Shown: positions 1-15,011, numbered from the stretch's first letter. The stretch is 64,000 nt of DNA from Myoxocephalus aenaeus (GCA_038501785.1 JBAMJR010000170.1:1832501-1896500), one strand, 5' to 3'. Notes: generated from the letters alone by a model not told the origin. Made by a program: numbers and translations.

Positions 1-2007
1 AAAATCTTAAACCAGTGGTGTAATAATGAGGATTTCTTTAAAAAAAAAAAAATCATCTTTTTTTATAACTTGATGATTTATAAAAATTACACTCAGAACA
101 TGTATTCATTCCCTTTTCAGGATGAGTTGGGAAGCAACCCTGGTGGGAGCAGTGGCTCTGGTGGCAGTGGCCAATGAAGAGGAGGAGCCTGTTGGAGTTC
201 CCTTTGAAACTCGTCACGTATCGATCGCCCTCGAGGATCAGGTTGTGATTTCTCACAGATCTTGGACTGCTATATGCTCGCCATTGGAGGCCAAGTTTTC
301 AACAATTATTTTCTAACCTGTATAATGTGTTTTGAATTATATCTCATATTTTAATTACCTAGACTTTCTCTTACAGGGTTCATACACATTTTGACCAATG
401 GATTTCCATGACTTTAAACCAAATTTCCATGCCCAAACATTTTGTGAAATCTCGCTGTATACATAAAAAAAAAAGTGAGAAAATGTAGTATTTAAACTAA
501 CAATGAGAATTCCAAAGCATACAGTAAACCTTAAATGACAGAAATGAATGAGACAATAGTTTGATTAAAAATAATAAACATTTATAAATAGAGCGTCTTT
601 CTTTTAAAAGCATATTAATTATTTCAAACTCAGCGTGAATGAACGACGGAACATAACAAACTTCCATGACTTTTCCAAAACCTTTGGGATTTTATTTTTT
701 TCAAGGACTTTTCCAGGCCTGGAAATAACCATTTTAAAATTCCATGACTTTTCCAGGTTTTCCCAGGACCGTAAGAACCCTGCTCTTAGTTGCATGCTCT
801 TCGTGTTTAGGGATTACATTTATTTCAGCATCAGGATTATTTATTGATGTGTCTGATTATATCTTTTACTGCCTTTTGTTGGTTTTAACGGCTAATTCTT
901 TTTCTCAAGACTTGAGCAGGCTTTTCAAGGCCCTGGAGTGGCACTAATAGATGGCTGTAGTACCAGAACCCATCAGCAGGTGGCATCACACGCAGTCGTT
1001 TGTGTCCCTCCTACAGTAAAACTCAGCACGGTCCTCTGGGGTTTCTCTGGACTGCTGTGGTAGAGTGGCTTGCATAGCTTCTCAGGGACCTTGCCCTCTT
1101 TCTCTCTCCCCCACCCTCTCAAAAACATTTTTGGTATTCCAAAACATTGACAGCATCACTGGCAGCAAACCAGTTTCATAGTAGCACTCCCACAAGTCAC
1201 CCACCAGGCTGTACTGTACGAGGTTCTCAAGCTGTTAATTTTTTTGGGAGACGATAATTTTCCCCTTCACTGCCTCCAATTCACTACCGCTACAGTAAAT
1301 ACCTCTGTGACGTTCCCACTGTGGCCGTGTGCACTCATCACTTCAAACTGAAGATGTAGTCACGCTTCATACGTCTCACCACAACGTGACAGCTACATCC
1401 TGTGTCGGGTCAAATCGGGCTCTCACATCCTGTGCTTAAGAGAGAAAAAGCGTCTAGTTTCCCCACTGGTGGGAAAAATGTTTTCTTTTTCATAGAATGC
1501 ACTGATGAGGATAAAGCAAGTGATAACGCTGGTTTAAACACTCTTCCACAGAGGGAAGTGCCTATTAAATACACTATTTTGGCTCGTAACCGGAAGGAGG
1601 ACGTCAGAAAATGAAATTGCAACGATAGTTTTCTTTTGAAAATACAGAAAGGTATGCAGACAAGTACATTTTATCTATGAACGTACGATTCTCTACTACG
1701 ACATAATTATTGACCCTATTAATATATTGCCAATTTTATCCTTGTTTTTTTTTTTATGCAGTTCTCTTGTGATTTCTTTTTATTCATATGCAAGCGTAAA
1801 GAAATGCTTCATAGGCAAAATTTGATTTGATCCAGCACTCCTCTGTGTGCGTGCACATGGGTTGTGTTACCGCTTTGCAATCCATCTGCACATGATGTCC
1901 ACTCAATAATCCAATACAACAGTGGAAATATTGGTGTGTTTGAGAGACTCCTTTTAGTTGATCAATTTATAGGCTGGGATCAGCTGATGGGACCTTCGAT
2001 CTCTCAC
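1..2007 (-). other. septin-7 intron (continues left of window)
   Basis: No septin exon is visible on the minus strand. The stretch holds a hAT-like MITE (374-782) and a short exon-like plus-strand segment at 121-175 that I could not assign. The rest is AT-rich unique-looking DNA. Confidence 0.6.
374..782. mobile_element. hAT-like non-autonomous DNA transposon (MITE), 409 bp
   Basis: The ends are inverted: CAGGGTTC at 374-381 and GAACCCTG at 775-782. The element is flanked by the direct repeat CTCTTA (368-373 and 783-788). The inside carries repeated TTCCATGACTTTTCCAGG-type motifs, recognised as a family common in teleost genomes. There is no transposase frame. hAT duplications are usually 8 bp; only 6 match here. 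Confidence 0.8.
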
Positions 2008-2104
2008 CTTCAGCCACACCCCAGGGGTACTGCCTCCCGCGCACTCGCTTTCCGTTGACCTCGATAATGGTGTTACTACCGACTACAGCCAAGGGTAAAC
2101 GATC
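2008..2104 (-). CDS. septin7: septin-7 exon 8 (last exon in window)
   Basis: This 97-nt exon lies between CCTGCAG and GAAG|GTGAGA. It encodes DRLPLAVVGSNTIIEVNGK and RVRGRQYPWGVAE, part of the septin unique element next to the G domain. It ends in phase 1. No exon for the following conserved segment was found between 1 and 2007. Confidence 0.97.
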
Positions 2105-5100
2105 CTGCAGGAGAGGAGGGAGGAGAAACAACTGTTGCATACATAGCTCACGCACATTGGCTAAAAATACACTGTAGGATGTGTGCTCACATGCACAGAG
2201 ACAAAGTGTGTATGACATATGTCAAAATACTCTGCATTAAAAAAAAAAAAAAAAAGTTCAGTGAAACTTAAAAAAAAAGACACACACAGTTCTAATTAAA
2301 GTTTCATGCTGGGTTTCTTTAGAAGAACATACCTTGATTCTTCTGACCATCTTCATCTCCTCCTCGACATCCGTCTCTGGGAACTCGTAGATTTTTATTT
2401 TGTGCTCCTGGATTTCTTTCATGATCTGCACACAGCAGAGGGGAAACAGGGTGAGATGGAAAAACAGCGATGGTGAGTGAGCTGTATGTGGGACAAACGG
2501 GTCCAGAAACATCAATAGTCACACTGGAGGTTAGTCAAGGCACACAAGGAGGAACTTACCTGTTTATTGTTCACACACGCTACCGTTATATGTGTACAGA
2601 CAGTGTCTGTCGGAGCCATACATTTTGTTTTGATTATAAATCACGTCATATATTTGTATGATCTAAAAGACATTCCTTTGCCATATGATTGGATGTTATA
2701 TTCATATTCGAAATAATGCTTTTTTGGGGGAATTATTTATATTAATCTGATGAGGATCAGCTGGTATAAGAGGAAGGGGCGGGTCCGAATCTTGGGTTTT
2801 ATTTTCTTTATGTAGAACGGGACATCGGCACAGTCTTTGACCTCATGTTAGAACTCACGCTAGACGTAGGATTTTGTTAAGTTCGATAAAAGTGAAATAA
2901 AATCGACGAACTTATGGAAATGGGATCGCCGTCTCCGGAGTTATTATTTGACCCTTTTAACGTGCGAGTCAAGAAACAGAGTCCATTTACGTGGCACAGA
3001 ATAGGACAAGAACAAGGACCAGGCCACCACAGTATCTGTGCATGAATACAGTGTGATGTGTACACTGAAATACAACATGCAAGTCTTCAACATTGGTGGT
3101 AAAGTGTGACTTGTACTTCCTGTATTCTGTTTATGGGGCTTGTGATGTATAATGAATAAACAGGAATTGTCCCTAACAAGAACTAGACAAGGTAACAAGG
3201 TCATAAACACAAACCTGGCATTAAATCAAACAATAACATTTGAACAAGTCCTGAAAGATGCGAGCCGAACAGAAACGTATACATTCAGTCAGAAGTGACA
3301 CACACACACACACCTGTTTCTTGAACTGTTGACACTCCTCGGGGGTCATTGTGTCGGCTTTGGCGATGAGGGGAATGATGTTCACCTTTTCATGTAACCG
3401 CTTCATGAATTCAATATCGAGGGGCTTCAGTCTGAGGAAAGAAAAGAGACAGTTTAATGGTTAGAGTGTCACACACACACACACGGCTGAAGGTCATGTT
3501 TCAGGGCTTGGCTGACCTCAAACTGCACATCTGGAGTGACCAGACAGCATCGTAAATCTGAGTGTTTGGACTCTGAAAATCCTTTGTAACGAATGTCGTT
3601 TATTTTTCCTCAAAGCTTTTATTCAAGTTTTTTTGAATGAAGCTTTAAATGCCTGTTGTCATATTTTATGCCATCACCCATTCAAAATGAAAAACAGATT
3701 TATTATTGTGCTTATATAACATGTAATTTATGGCACGGAGAGCCAGATCCGTTTTGAACTTTATTTTTATAGGCCTAAACATGGAAGATGACATATAGCC
3801 CTTTAAGCTACACTTTACTGCGCGATACTGCGTCGTCATGCAGCATTTTCAGTCGTACATACTCTCTCTTTTGTCCACAGTTTTACACTTAATCCTATTT
3901 AACTGCCAAATTCAACACAGCTGTCTGTATAGACGAGTAAAGTGAACACTTAAGGAATGACATCACAACCCTCTGTCTATTGTTATGATGTAAAGACCCC
4001 TAGTGGCAGACATTTACATAGAATATTGTGCATTTAAAAATGCCGTGACTCTAAAGATCCCATGATCACCTACCCATGTCCAGACGGAGCGATGAAGTAC
4101 AGGCAGCACTGCACTCTGCTGTCCGGCATCAGCCGTCTGTTGACCCGGGACTCTGCGTTGAGGTAATCCTCAAACTTACTGTCGATGTAATCGATGACCG
4201 GCTGCCAGCTGAGGACCGCGGATCAAAGTCAGGTACAGTGACACAGTTTTAGTATTTTAAAATTAGCCAATGACAGACGGCTGAGCTCACCAGTTACTGT
4301 TGTCAACTGCGTCGCCAAAGCCGGGCGTGTCCACGATGGTGAGCAGGAGCTGCACTCCTCCTTCCTTCACCAGAACCTTAGACTGTTCCACCTGCAGAGA
4401 CACAGAATAGAGACACAAATCAGTCAAGTTGTTTGACAATGATAATAACAGAATGACTGATAATTGGAAACAGGATTACTTTTAATTTACCCGTTTACAA
4501 TACTTAATTATGTACTGTTTTTTTTTTTTTTTACAATACAGTAATTTCCTATTCATGGTTAAAACCAATGTATCTCCACATTCGATTGCTTGGTTGAGGT
4601 TTTGTTTGAGAGCAAAAGGATCTTTGTACAAACAAATGAAAACACAAAAAGAAAAACATGTTCACCTGATGGCAACATGACTGTTAAAATCTACCCACTG
4701 CACATAGCATTCTGCGGCCTGTGATACTTCATGCCAAAATACTAGTTTATAGTTTACTCCAATGGAGTCATCTTTTGTTTGAAGAGCAGATGACCATGCA
4801 CAACATGTGTGTGGTTGAGCCTTTACTTTACATCTGACGGACGGCACCTGGCGATCAAATGTGAAGTTTCTGGCAAGTATTAATAGTACCCTGTTGGAAA
4901 TCACGTTTGTCTTCAAAGCTAAGTGGACTTTAACTCTTCCAAGTTACTGAAGCCGTGAGCGGTTTGATTTACAGAGACAGCGTTATTGAAATTACCGAAT
5001 TCAGAAGGATGACACTGATCCTGGAACTGTGGTTAACACTGCCGAGTCAGCAGCCTTTTGATTAAAACCACGACCTCCTGCCCGTGAAAATGCAGGGGCT

Positions 5101-7207
5101 GAAATAAGAGTCAAAACCATTTTCATCTGTGAAATAATGTTGAGGGGGAATAACTGCAAAGCCACCTTTTGTAAACCTGTGAAACTTAGTAAATGCATCT
5201 AAACATTGTAAATGTCTTGATGACATTAGAGTACAAATTATATCAATGGCGAGGTCAAAATTGTATATATTTATAATTAATTTACAACTCAGGTTAGAAA
5301 GATATAAAGATTGTGGGACACTGAAGTTGTCCAGGAAGGCAAAGTTCAGTTTGAGGTCAAAACTACTCAAATTCTTGATGAACAATAAGTTACATGATAA
5401 ATCAGTTAACACATATCTTGAAGTGATCTCTACACACCAAATTTAAAGTACATAAAATAATAAAATATCGTTTCACAGGACCACTGGCTAGTTCTTTACT
5501 TATTCAATGTACTTAAACAAATACACAGACAAGAGAGCAGAACTAAAAACAGCTCTACAAAACAATTAGCCACAGTGAGCCGCAACTATTTTGCAAACCA
5601 CTAATCTGTAGACGAGCATTGGACACATGGAAGCGGTGAGTTGAAGAGCGTGGACAACATCAGAAGGGTCAGAAGGGCCGGGCTTCGATCAGCATGGGGT
5701 CAAGACAGAACTCGTGATCAGCAGATGAACTTTGATTTTTTTTTTAAATCAGCAGATCCGAACCAGAGCGCGTCTCACATCGCAGACGCAGAACGCTCTC
5801 ACGCTGCGAGTGGCTGATGAGAAACACTCAGCATGACAGAGGTCAAGCCGAGTCCTCGCAGCAGTTGGCAGACAAACATTGACATTACGACGCTCCCTAA
5901 AATACGTACGTCACCATGCATTACCTTTGATTCCAGTCCAACTCACAAATTGCGAGTGCTGTAAAGCGATGGGGTGGCGGAATTGTGGAATACTTGCCAC
6001 ATTTGGGTTTAACCGAGCTGCTACCTTACACTTTAGTAGCACCGCAGAATGCCAGTGGTAGGTTTAATGACCGGGGCCGGGCTGCACTGTCACTACACCA
6101 CATGTCGGTTACACAGCAGAGCCAGGTTCTCACGACAAAACTTCTCAAACAAGGAAAGGCAAAGAACAAGTTGTACAGAAAGGAGCGCCAAGCTGAGAGT
6201 CGATTCTTCCTTCTCACCTCCATCCTCACTACAGCCGTTTAGAACCGGTTGGCTGCAGGTTTGCTGTCCTTATAGCGTTTGTTCACATGGTTTTCCTTCA
6301 CAATCTATCACACAGGCTGTTGCAGCACCCTAGCATCGCAGACCCTCACCCTGTGACTCCCACCCACCACTTACCAGCATTCATGACATACTGGAATCTC
6401 TTGGGCTGCTACTGGGAGGCTAGGCTGACCAGATAGACCCTCAATTGACAATTTTACTTTTAAAGACCTTCTGAATGCCATCCAATATTAAATATACATT
6501 ATTATATTTACAACTAGGGTGAAAATGAAAGCTACTGCAAGTAACTGGACCATTCTGGGTCTACGTGGCTCATTAAGAAAACCATCTTCACCATCTTTTA
6601 TTAAACCAAAGTAAGTAGTTCACAATCTTTTTCTTAACCTAAGCAAGTATTTCACGATATTTTTTTTATTAAACCCAACATTATTAAGCTCTAAAATTCC
6701 CCTGAGGAAGAAGGTTATAAAAAAAACAAGGCATGTCTGTGCATTGGCAGGACGAGAGCTCAGTGAATACGACACTTTGCTGGCAAATCACCAAGTCCCT
6801 GTCCTCGTTTACTCTCCAGCCTCATTGAGCCTTATTAACCAGGAACAGATCAATCTGGCCTGTTTATCACCTGCAACAGTTAACACTCCCTCTAGCCGCC
6901 CGCCTGGTCATCTTGCTTTTTTTCCCTTCCTTTGTTTAATAATTAATTGGATTCTATTACCATAATTTCCTCTGGGTTTCATAGCATTCTTTGGCAAGAC
7001 TTGGAAAAGAAAGTAACCACAGTTATTTTAAATGAAATTAGTTCTGAGAGAGCTCTATTCTACATATGTATCGTCTTGGTCCTTGCATGTATAAATAACA
7101 AGCAACATGCATATAGTAGATTTAATTTTAAACATACATTTTAGCTGACTTTTGGGACAGGAAACCTTGAGGAATCCTAAAGCCTTTTGTTTGGGAGCCA
7201 ACAGAAG

Positions 7208-7284
<77 letters not shown>

Positions 7285-10200
7285 AACTAAATCTCATTTA
7301 AACTTTTAAGAAGAACTGGGGAGGAGTAATAGGCAGGTAAACAAATTGGAAGCAGCAGTGGGGCGAGAGCAGACAGAGCCCCTGCGTGTGTTGCCAGGGA
7401 TTAGGAGATTTAGAGTAAAGTAGTAGCTCACAAGGAACAGGTGAAGGGAAGATCCTCCTCATGCAGCTGATCTACTGTACACCAACGGCCCACTTGTAAT
7501 TCCCTGCTACAGGCAGAGGATGGGAGAGAGAAGCCGGTTGGAGCCCCTTCACACCAACAGTATCAACTTTCACTCTTCAAAAGGAAGCTCAAGTAAAGCT
7601 ATGCGGCTGCGAGCTCCGTTTGAGGGAACGGCCAAACCCTCTATCCTCTGCACCGTCGGAGGAGCGAAGGGCTGCAACGACTGAGGAGTCAGGGCATAGT
7701 CCACATGCCTCGCACATTCAGCATCGCTCCCGGTGGCAACCGCATTTTCGGCACCATTTTGGGGACCAGCGGGTTGAATAAGTGGGCCAACAGCAAAGGT
7801 TGCATCGAGATACATTATCTGCATTTTGGGAATTTGTGAGTTTCTCAAGTTACAACAGGATGTTCAATTGCTCTTTACAGCTTCACTAAAACTCCTGAAA
7901 TATGGTTCCAACTGTTAAGTATCCCCATAACATTAAACACTCATTGCTTAATGTGGTACAGCCTTAGGTATCATGCTTCAATCGGATTTGATTAGTTAAT
8001 GGCCTGCACTTAAAACAGCGATTTTCTACCTTAATGGAGAGAGCACTTTACATTCAGCCAGTCACACCCTCACGGCGCTGCAAGGCCCAAATGTCTGGCC
8101 GAGGACGCTTCAAAATATATATATATATATATAAAAAAAATCCTGATTGGTGGACAGGAAATCACAACTGTTTTCAAACTGAGCCGTATGGGTCAAACCC
8201 ATCAAGAGAGAAAGGTTCAACTTTGTCCAGAATGAATCTTTTAAAAAAAAAAAAAAACACTACAGCAATGCATTAGCCAGTGTATCACAAAATGGTGACA
8301 CATCTATCAGAGGAGGTCTAACACACATGGATCCAACTAGGCCCCGTGTGAAGTAATGATCAATCATTGGAGAGTCGTGCTGCATGCATGAATGTGTCCA
8401 TGCACTGGCATTTATCATCTTCCAGAACGTACATAACAAAAATATATCTAGAGCTACGAGATGCTGACTCTTCCAGAAAAGGAGACGACCCACGTCTATT
8501 TCGCAATATGTTGAAATTAAAAAGTATTTCAGTCTGAAAGCAATAATGGCGGTGACAAGTCAAGAAACTATTTAACCAAAATGAAAAGCAATTACTCAAA
8601 TGCCACAGTTGAAAACACACCATGTGCAGGCTGAAGCTACAGCTTATTACGTCTATCCTTTTTACGAAACACATCAGTGTTTACACCCGAACCTTGTGGA
8701 GCAGAGAAGTAAATACAGTGTGTTTACAGAGATGTTCGAGTCCAATCAAGGGAAGCCACTGACCATCTACACGCTATACTCTATGCTGGTTCCATTCAGC
8801 TGTTTACATATAACACATGCGCTGCATCTCTCTCACTCCGAATGTATACACATAGTATAAACCAGCTTTCCCTGTCACAGCATACAGTTTACTGTTTCTG
8901 ATCAAAGTGTAAAAACTAAACTTCCTAATCCTTCCACCTGTCACTCACAGAGCTCATCAGCCACATGAAGCACAACCTCGTTCAGTCGAGCGTATCAGAG
9001 AGAAGCCCGCACACGTCCAGAAACCAACAGCATCAATCAATCAATAAGGTAGCTTTCTTCTTCATATTACATCGTATCTATCTGCTGTTTTTAGTCCACG
9101 TCCTTCATCCGTACACACAGCCAGACCCGGTGGTTCAGGTCCAGCATAGTACGCTGTGATTTACAAAAGAGATTATTGTTGATCAGTTATTATATAAAAC
9201 GGCACATATGTGATTTTCATATCAGCAGAATGCTCATATTCAGAATGCCCTTTTTACCCCCAAATAACCCAGAATATATTTGACATTGCCTTGTCGTTCG
9301 ATTATCATTTCAATGTACTTTCATCACAAAGTATTTGTTTGCCAGTCAAGACAAATTGACAGAGTCAGTCATGTGATAACAGTCCCATTACATTGCCTAA
9401 TTTGAACATTTGGCAAACAAACTCTCCGCTTCTTGAAGCAGATAAACCGGTTTCCCCGTCTAACACAAACACATGGGTGGCAACAGCTAACCTCATAGAA
9501 CAAGATCTCATTCAGAAACTATTTAGTCGACGGCTGCAATGCTAAGAGATAATGAAAAAGTAAAGTTAGTGTGAGCTAGTGAAGGTAAACGATCATGTTT
9601 TAATTAACAGACAAACATTTGGCCCTTTATGGGATTGAATTGCCATTAGTGGCCGAGTCATGTCAACAGGAAAAGGGAAATCCTCAGCGCACAGAGAAGA
9701 GTACCAATGTGTCAATTGAAAATCAGTGACGTGTTAAAACTTAGAGAAGAAAAGGTGTGGACTATACGATTACCTGAACAGTTTTTTTAATTCTATGCGA
9801 AGGACCCGGGTATTCAGTGGAGTACAGGTCTGTCAGAAAGAGTGAGTTGATCAGCGTCGACTTCCCCAGCCCAGATTCCCCTGAAAGACAAAGACAGAGC
9901 CAGAGTGAGTGGGTGGGAGTGAACTCGAGAGATGCATTTCACACTAGACTTGTTTTATAATCCCCTTTTTCATGCCAGACTGAGGCACAACATGACACAA
10001 TCTCCAGATGTGTATCAACTCCATTTCCTATGCAGACTTTCCCTGTTAAACATTCTTTACATGTTTTAGATTCAAGACTTTCTTCAGTACAGGAAATGGC
10101 TCTTTAACCCACCCCCCCTCTTTTTTAACAGGCAAGCATTAACACGAGACGAAGGAAGAGACAGACAGGGTGGAAGTTCTGTCCTCCCAAATTCTTTTCC

Positions 10201-13200
10201 TGTCTGCATTTTAGGAATCTAATCAGAGAATCGTGGGAAGGGAGGAGAGGGGAAGGAAGATTTAAAACCGCCTCAGTCATCATGAATTTTCACTCTGACA
10301 AAAGGAGTAAAAACTAAAAAGCAAAAGCTCAGATTCCATTGTTCTCAAAGAAATCCTCGGCACAAGAAGCAAACAGACAACTGGCACATTTTTCCACTCT
10401 AAGAAAATTAAGCCACCATTAAACATTTGAAACTCTTTTTTTTATTTTTTATAAAGCTAATATAGACTTTGAGCTTAAAAGATCTTTAACATATGTGACA
10501 GATCATCTACTGTTGATTTTTCTCCCTTATTTTCCCCCAAAAGCTCTCTACGGATTCAGCTTTACAACAGAATCCATTAAAACAAGCAACACAACACTTT
10601 AAACTGTTCTTTCAACAACAAAATACAACATCTAGCGCCTGTTGGGTAGCGCTGGGTATCAACGCTCGATATATTGTTATTATCAACCGAACTGTGTCTA
10701 AAGCATCAAATGCAAGCTGTTTGCGTATTCCATGTTCATGTTCCTGCACTCAGGAAGTGTAGTTAAGTAATCAGATAGTCTTGGCCTTGGAAGTGATGCT
10801 AGCATTAGGTAATACGATAGTTAGCCAGGCATGCTAACTTTAAAGCAAATAACCGTGCACACTTTTGCTCTTGTTTTTTTGGAAGAGCTAAGACTTGAAT
10901 AATCGATCGACAAAAGACACAAATCTAGACTCATTTTGATAGTCAATGAAACACTGAAGTCCTTTCTGAAGTAAATATGTGGGAGTTGAAGACTGTTAGT
11001 CATACTAAACAAGCAGCTTGATGAAGTCAACTTAAGACTGAACATTTTTAGAGCTGTAATAAATCACAAAATGTCTGCAAAAACCTAGGAGAGACTGCCT
11101 GTTGTAATCCAATACCATCAGCAGTGTGGCTGTTAAGATTGGGGTGAGCGGAGGGTAACAAGGAGCCGCCGAACAAAAGCCTCAGTGTGCGAGAAGAGGC
11201 CGTCATACGCTGCAGCCAGAGAGCTGCTCCTGACCTTTAAAAGTGTCCGGGGCCAACATGGACCACTGCTGCCCACAACTCACCCACTCAACCGCTTCAT
11301 GAATAGGGAGGAGGACGGCGGCGAGATGAAGAAAGCGTCGCACAAAAGGATCCTTCACGGGACACGCTCTCGGAGTAATAAATATTTTCCTAAGAGGGTA
11401 GAGCCACATTTATCTTGCAGTCTCAACAGAAAATGTTTCAGCAATTATAGCTTGTCAGGGCTGAAACATGCAGGGTCGCTGTAAACCTTTCTTTGAGGCT
11501 ATAAGGGAATGGAGAACTCGTGTGCGCTGAAGGCTGATGGGTACCAGGGGGAGACTGTGGTTTTGTGCAAACTGTGGGTGAAATACATGCGATAAAAATG
11601 TCCACTTGAATTAGAGATGCCAAGAGTTGACAAGAACAGCAGGACCAAGGAGACACGGCGAGATCCAGGTTCAAGTCTCGGACCCAGTGTGCGGAGCGGG
11701 AGGATGAGGAGCTCTGGTTACAAGAGAACCAAACTCAAGAGTTATGGTGGTGGCGGTGGGTTTAGTGGAGATGCTGATCGTGCTCGGTCAGAGCTGTGGC
11801 GGCTTGTTTTGATAGGACGGGGTCGTGAATCTGTCACGAAAACTGAAGCATTACACAGAAAATGAGATCGGATGATAATTGGCTTTTACTGACCCTTTTC
11901 CCACAATTTAACACCGGTTCATAATATTCACTGGCCCGAGTGAGTGAACTGTAGAATGGCATTAAAAAAATAAAAAGTAAAAAAAAGCCAGTTGTTCCAT
12001 TGAAGCAGACAGTGAACCAAGTTCCCTGAGCCTTACATGTCGGCCCTATTCGATCCATTTCAGCGGCTTTTCTCAAACGTTGGCTATTTGTGAATCTTAG
12101 TCAAACTCTTGATTTAAACAATACAGAATTAAGTGATAAATACCGTGGTCTTGGTCTGGATGTGATTTATGGGAGCGAATCACTTTTGATTTGAGAGATT
12201 AAACATTGTAGTGTTCAAATAAAATTAACTCTTATTGGAAAAAAAAGATGATGTGCTCCGATACGAACTGTAGGTTTACTGCTGGTTACGTTTTACCTTG
12301 TGACTTGCAGATTGATGAGCTGCCACAGTGGCCGAGGGGAGAAGATGTGAACCATGTACATTGAACACAAGGTCCTCAGTTTGAGTACAGCAGGTAACTA
12401 GGTTGTCCCAGAGCTAAAAATGATCTTGCAGAAAGATAATAACATTTTTAGAAGGGCTGTTCCAGAATAATGTCTCCGATAACTGAAATATTTGGTCTAC
12501 CGCTTTACCTTTTCTTTAATGTTTTCTGGCATTTAACATGATCTTCAAAAGCGATGCGAAAACTTCCGATTTAAGAAATCTAAATAATTCAGAAATGTGC
12601 ATGATTCAATAATAAAACCGTTACAAGCTAACTAGCTAAACACGCTTAACGTGCACGCCTCAGCAAAAATCCTCTACTGCTGGACAGTGAGATGCTAACA
12701 TCTGCATTTGCCTAAAAAACAAACTAAAAAAACTAAAAAAAAAACTAACCTCCATTAGGTTTTTGGACTTTTTTTTTTATTAGAAGGTGAACGTATATTC
12801 ATTTTCCGCAAGTAGCATAAGGCCACAACAAAGGAAGTTAAAACAGTTAATGTAGTGAAGGCTAATTTATTATTATTTTCTATAAGCCCAGTGCACTGCT
12901 TATTTTTGCAGCACAAATGCAGTGTATCTTGGTCGACCAACGGATGACGGTTCCTTGCCATTACATGGTTTCATTCAAATCTGCCATATTGCACAGGGAT
13001 AAATAAAAGAAGCCGCTCACTGTCGTTACAAGCCAGGCATCCCGACCGCTCTCACTGAGCCCGCCGAGCCGAGGCCCGCTGGCTCGCTGCTCGGCTCGCT
13101 CAGCAGCCAGCACACTTCCTTTAAAGGAAATTTCCAGCAGCTGTGTAAACCATGGGGGTTTATTCAAAGACACTTACCACTGCATACAAGAGGCTGGTGC

Positions 13201-14614
13201 AGGGGAAGCAGGAAACGTTTGGCTTGTGAGAGGGCGCCCGCGTTGGGTTAATTCATTTGATAGGACTTCCAAGACACCGGGGCTAATAACGAGCAGGTAA
13301 AAACAGAAAAGTGCTCGGTTGGTCTGTGAAAGGGAAATTCTGCTCGCTCAACATTATCCCTTGAAAGCAGTCATCTTCTCTCCACCACTCTGTGTTTATG
13401 ACGGGGACTTTCCCATCAAAAAAGGGGCAGAAGACAGTAAAAGTTTAACAAGAAGAGAGCATGACAAAAGCGCTGCACATATATCTGTTGGCAGAGCCAT
13501 CAATTTCCTTCTGCCCGTGTCAGATTTTGCCTCCTTCTCCTAAAAGCCCCTCTTTCTTGTTTATGCGAGGGCATTCTTTCCAAAAAGGGATACAACAGAG
13601 CTCATTCAACTCTGTCAACCAGCACCAAACACAATGAGCTGCGGCTGCAGTGGCTAACATCAAGGTCAGATCCTGCAAACGTGCAAATCACTGCCAAATA
13701 TTGACTTGGACCAACAAATGCTCTGGCCCACTTTCTTGTGTCACGTGTAACAATAGCCATCACCCCACTAAATACACATTGAAAAAAACAGATACTGGGT
13801 TATGAACAGGCTTCCCACCATGGCTCGGACATCCATTTCCCAAAAAATAAATTAAAATTGTATTCTGGTACTCTGGTATTCTCTCATTTATCTAGATATT
13901 TTAAAGTCTACTCAAGGCCCTCTTAAAACCGGCATCATCTTCAAAACTATATTATATATTCTTAACAATGGAGTATCTAAAAATGTACATTTATTGCGTC
14001 AGAAAATACAAACAATGTTATAGGATTAAATGCCAGGATGGCCAATCAAACATTTGCAAAGGAGACTTTAAGGGGTAATTAAATTACTCTTTATATTAAG
14101 TATTGCAAAATGTACAGATTCCCTTTAGTCAGACCCTTTACCTTGTAGTTTGTTATGTGATGGAGTCACTGGGTGTGTACTAGTTGTATACGCCCATATT
14201 AAAAGACATTCGATATTCCTGTTGTGGTCATACTTTCCTGAGGGTGTGCAGCATGGTTTCCACCTCATTCATGTTAAATGTCATTTTAATGCTTAATACT
14301 AATAAAGTAAGCACTAAAATAAAGTGAAAACAAGTAACCCGTTCGTAGCATAAATACTCTTCCGATGCAACGGTCTCTCTGAAATATAGGTCTAGAAATT
14401 CCATAGTCAGTAAATGTGTTTTAATACACGACGACCCCCCAAAACAATAAAGGATAAGTGCACACTAACCGACCCTCCATCGACTCCAGCATGACAAGCA
14501 CATGACTTTGCCAATTACACCGCTATTCTAATTATACGCTGCATACAAAATTGCCACATAACAGCCTCTTTCCTGAGAATGCACAGCAGGGGGAAACTCC
14601 ATGACTACATTGAA

Positions 14615-14659
<45 letters not shown>

Positions 14660-14932
14660 CTCTGGTTGCCATAGAGACGGGCCCTTTAGCCCCAGAGGGA
14701 GGCAGGCCGGCCGGCGCAGATAGCCGTGAACCCAGGGGACAGGATGTGACATCACGCAGGCATTCGGAGCGACTTCCTGATCAGGTAGCGTTGGATAACG
14801 CGCAGCAGAGAGAGGAGCGGTCCTATGGGTGCGTCTCCCTTTTGAAAATCAGCTGCTCAGGCTTTGACTTTGGCTGCATGAATGGAATGACAGGAAACCT
14901 CCTCCCACCTCCTCCCACCACACAGTCCAAGA

Positions 14933-15011
<79 letters not shown>

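Noticed and set aside
14660..14680. X-box-like GGTTGCCATAGAGAC in septin-7 intron 2
   Set aside because: The second half-site is a poor match and it lies deep inside an intron beside a microsatellite.
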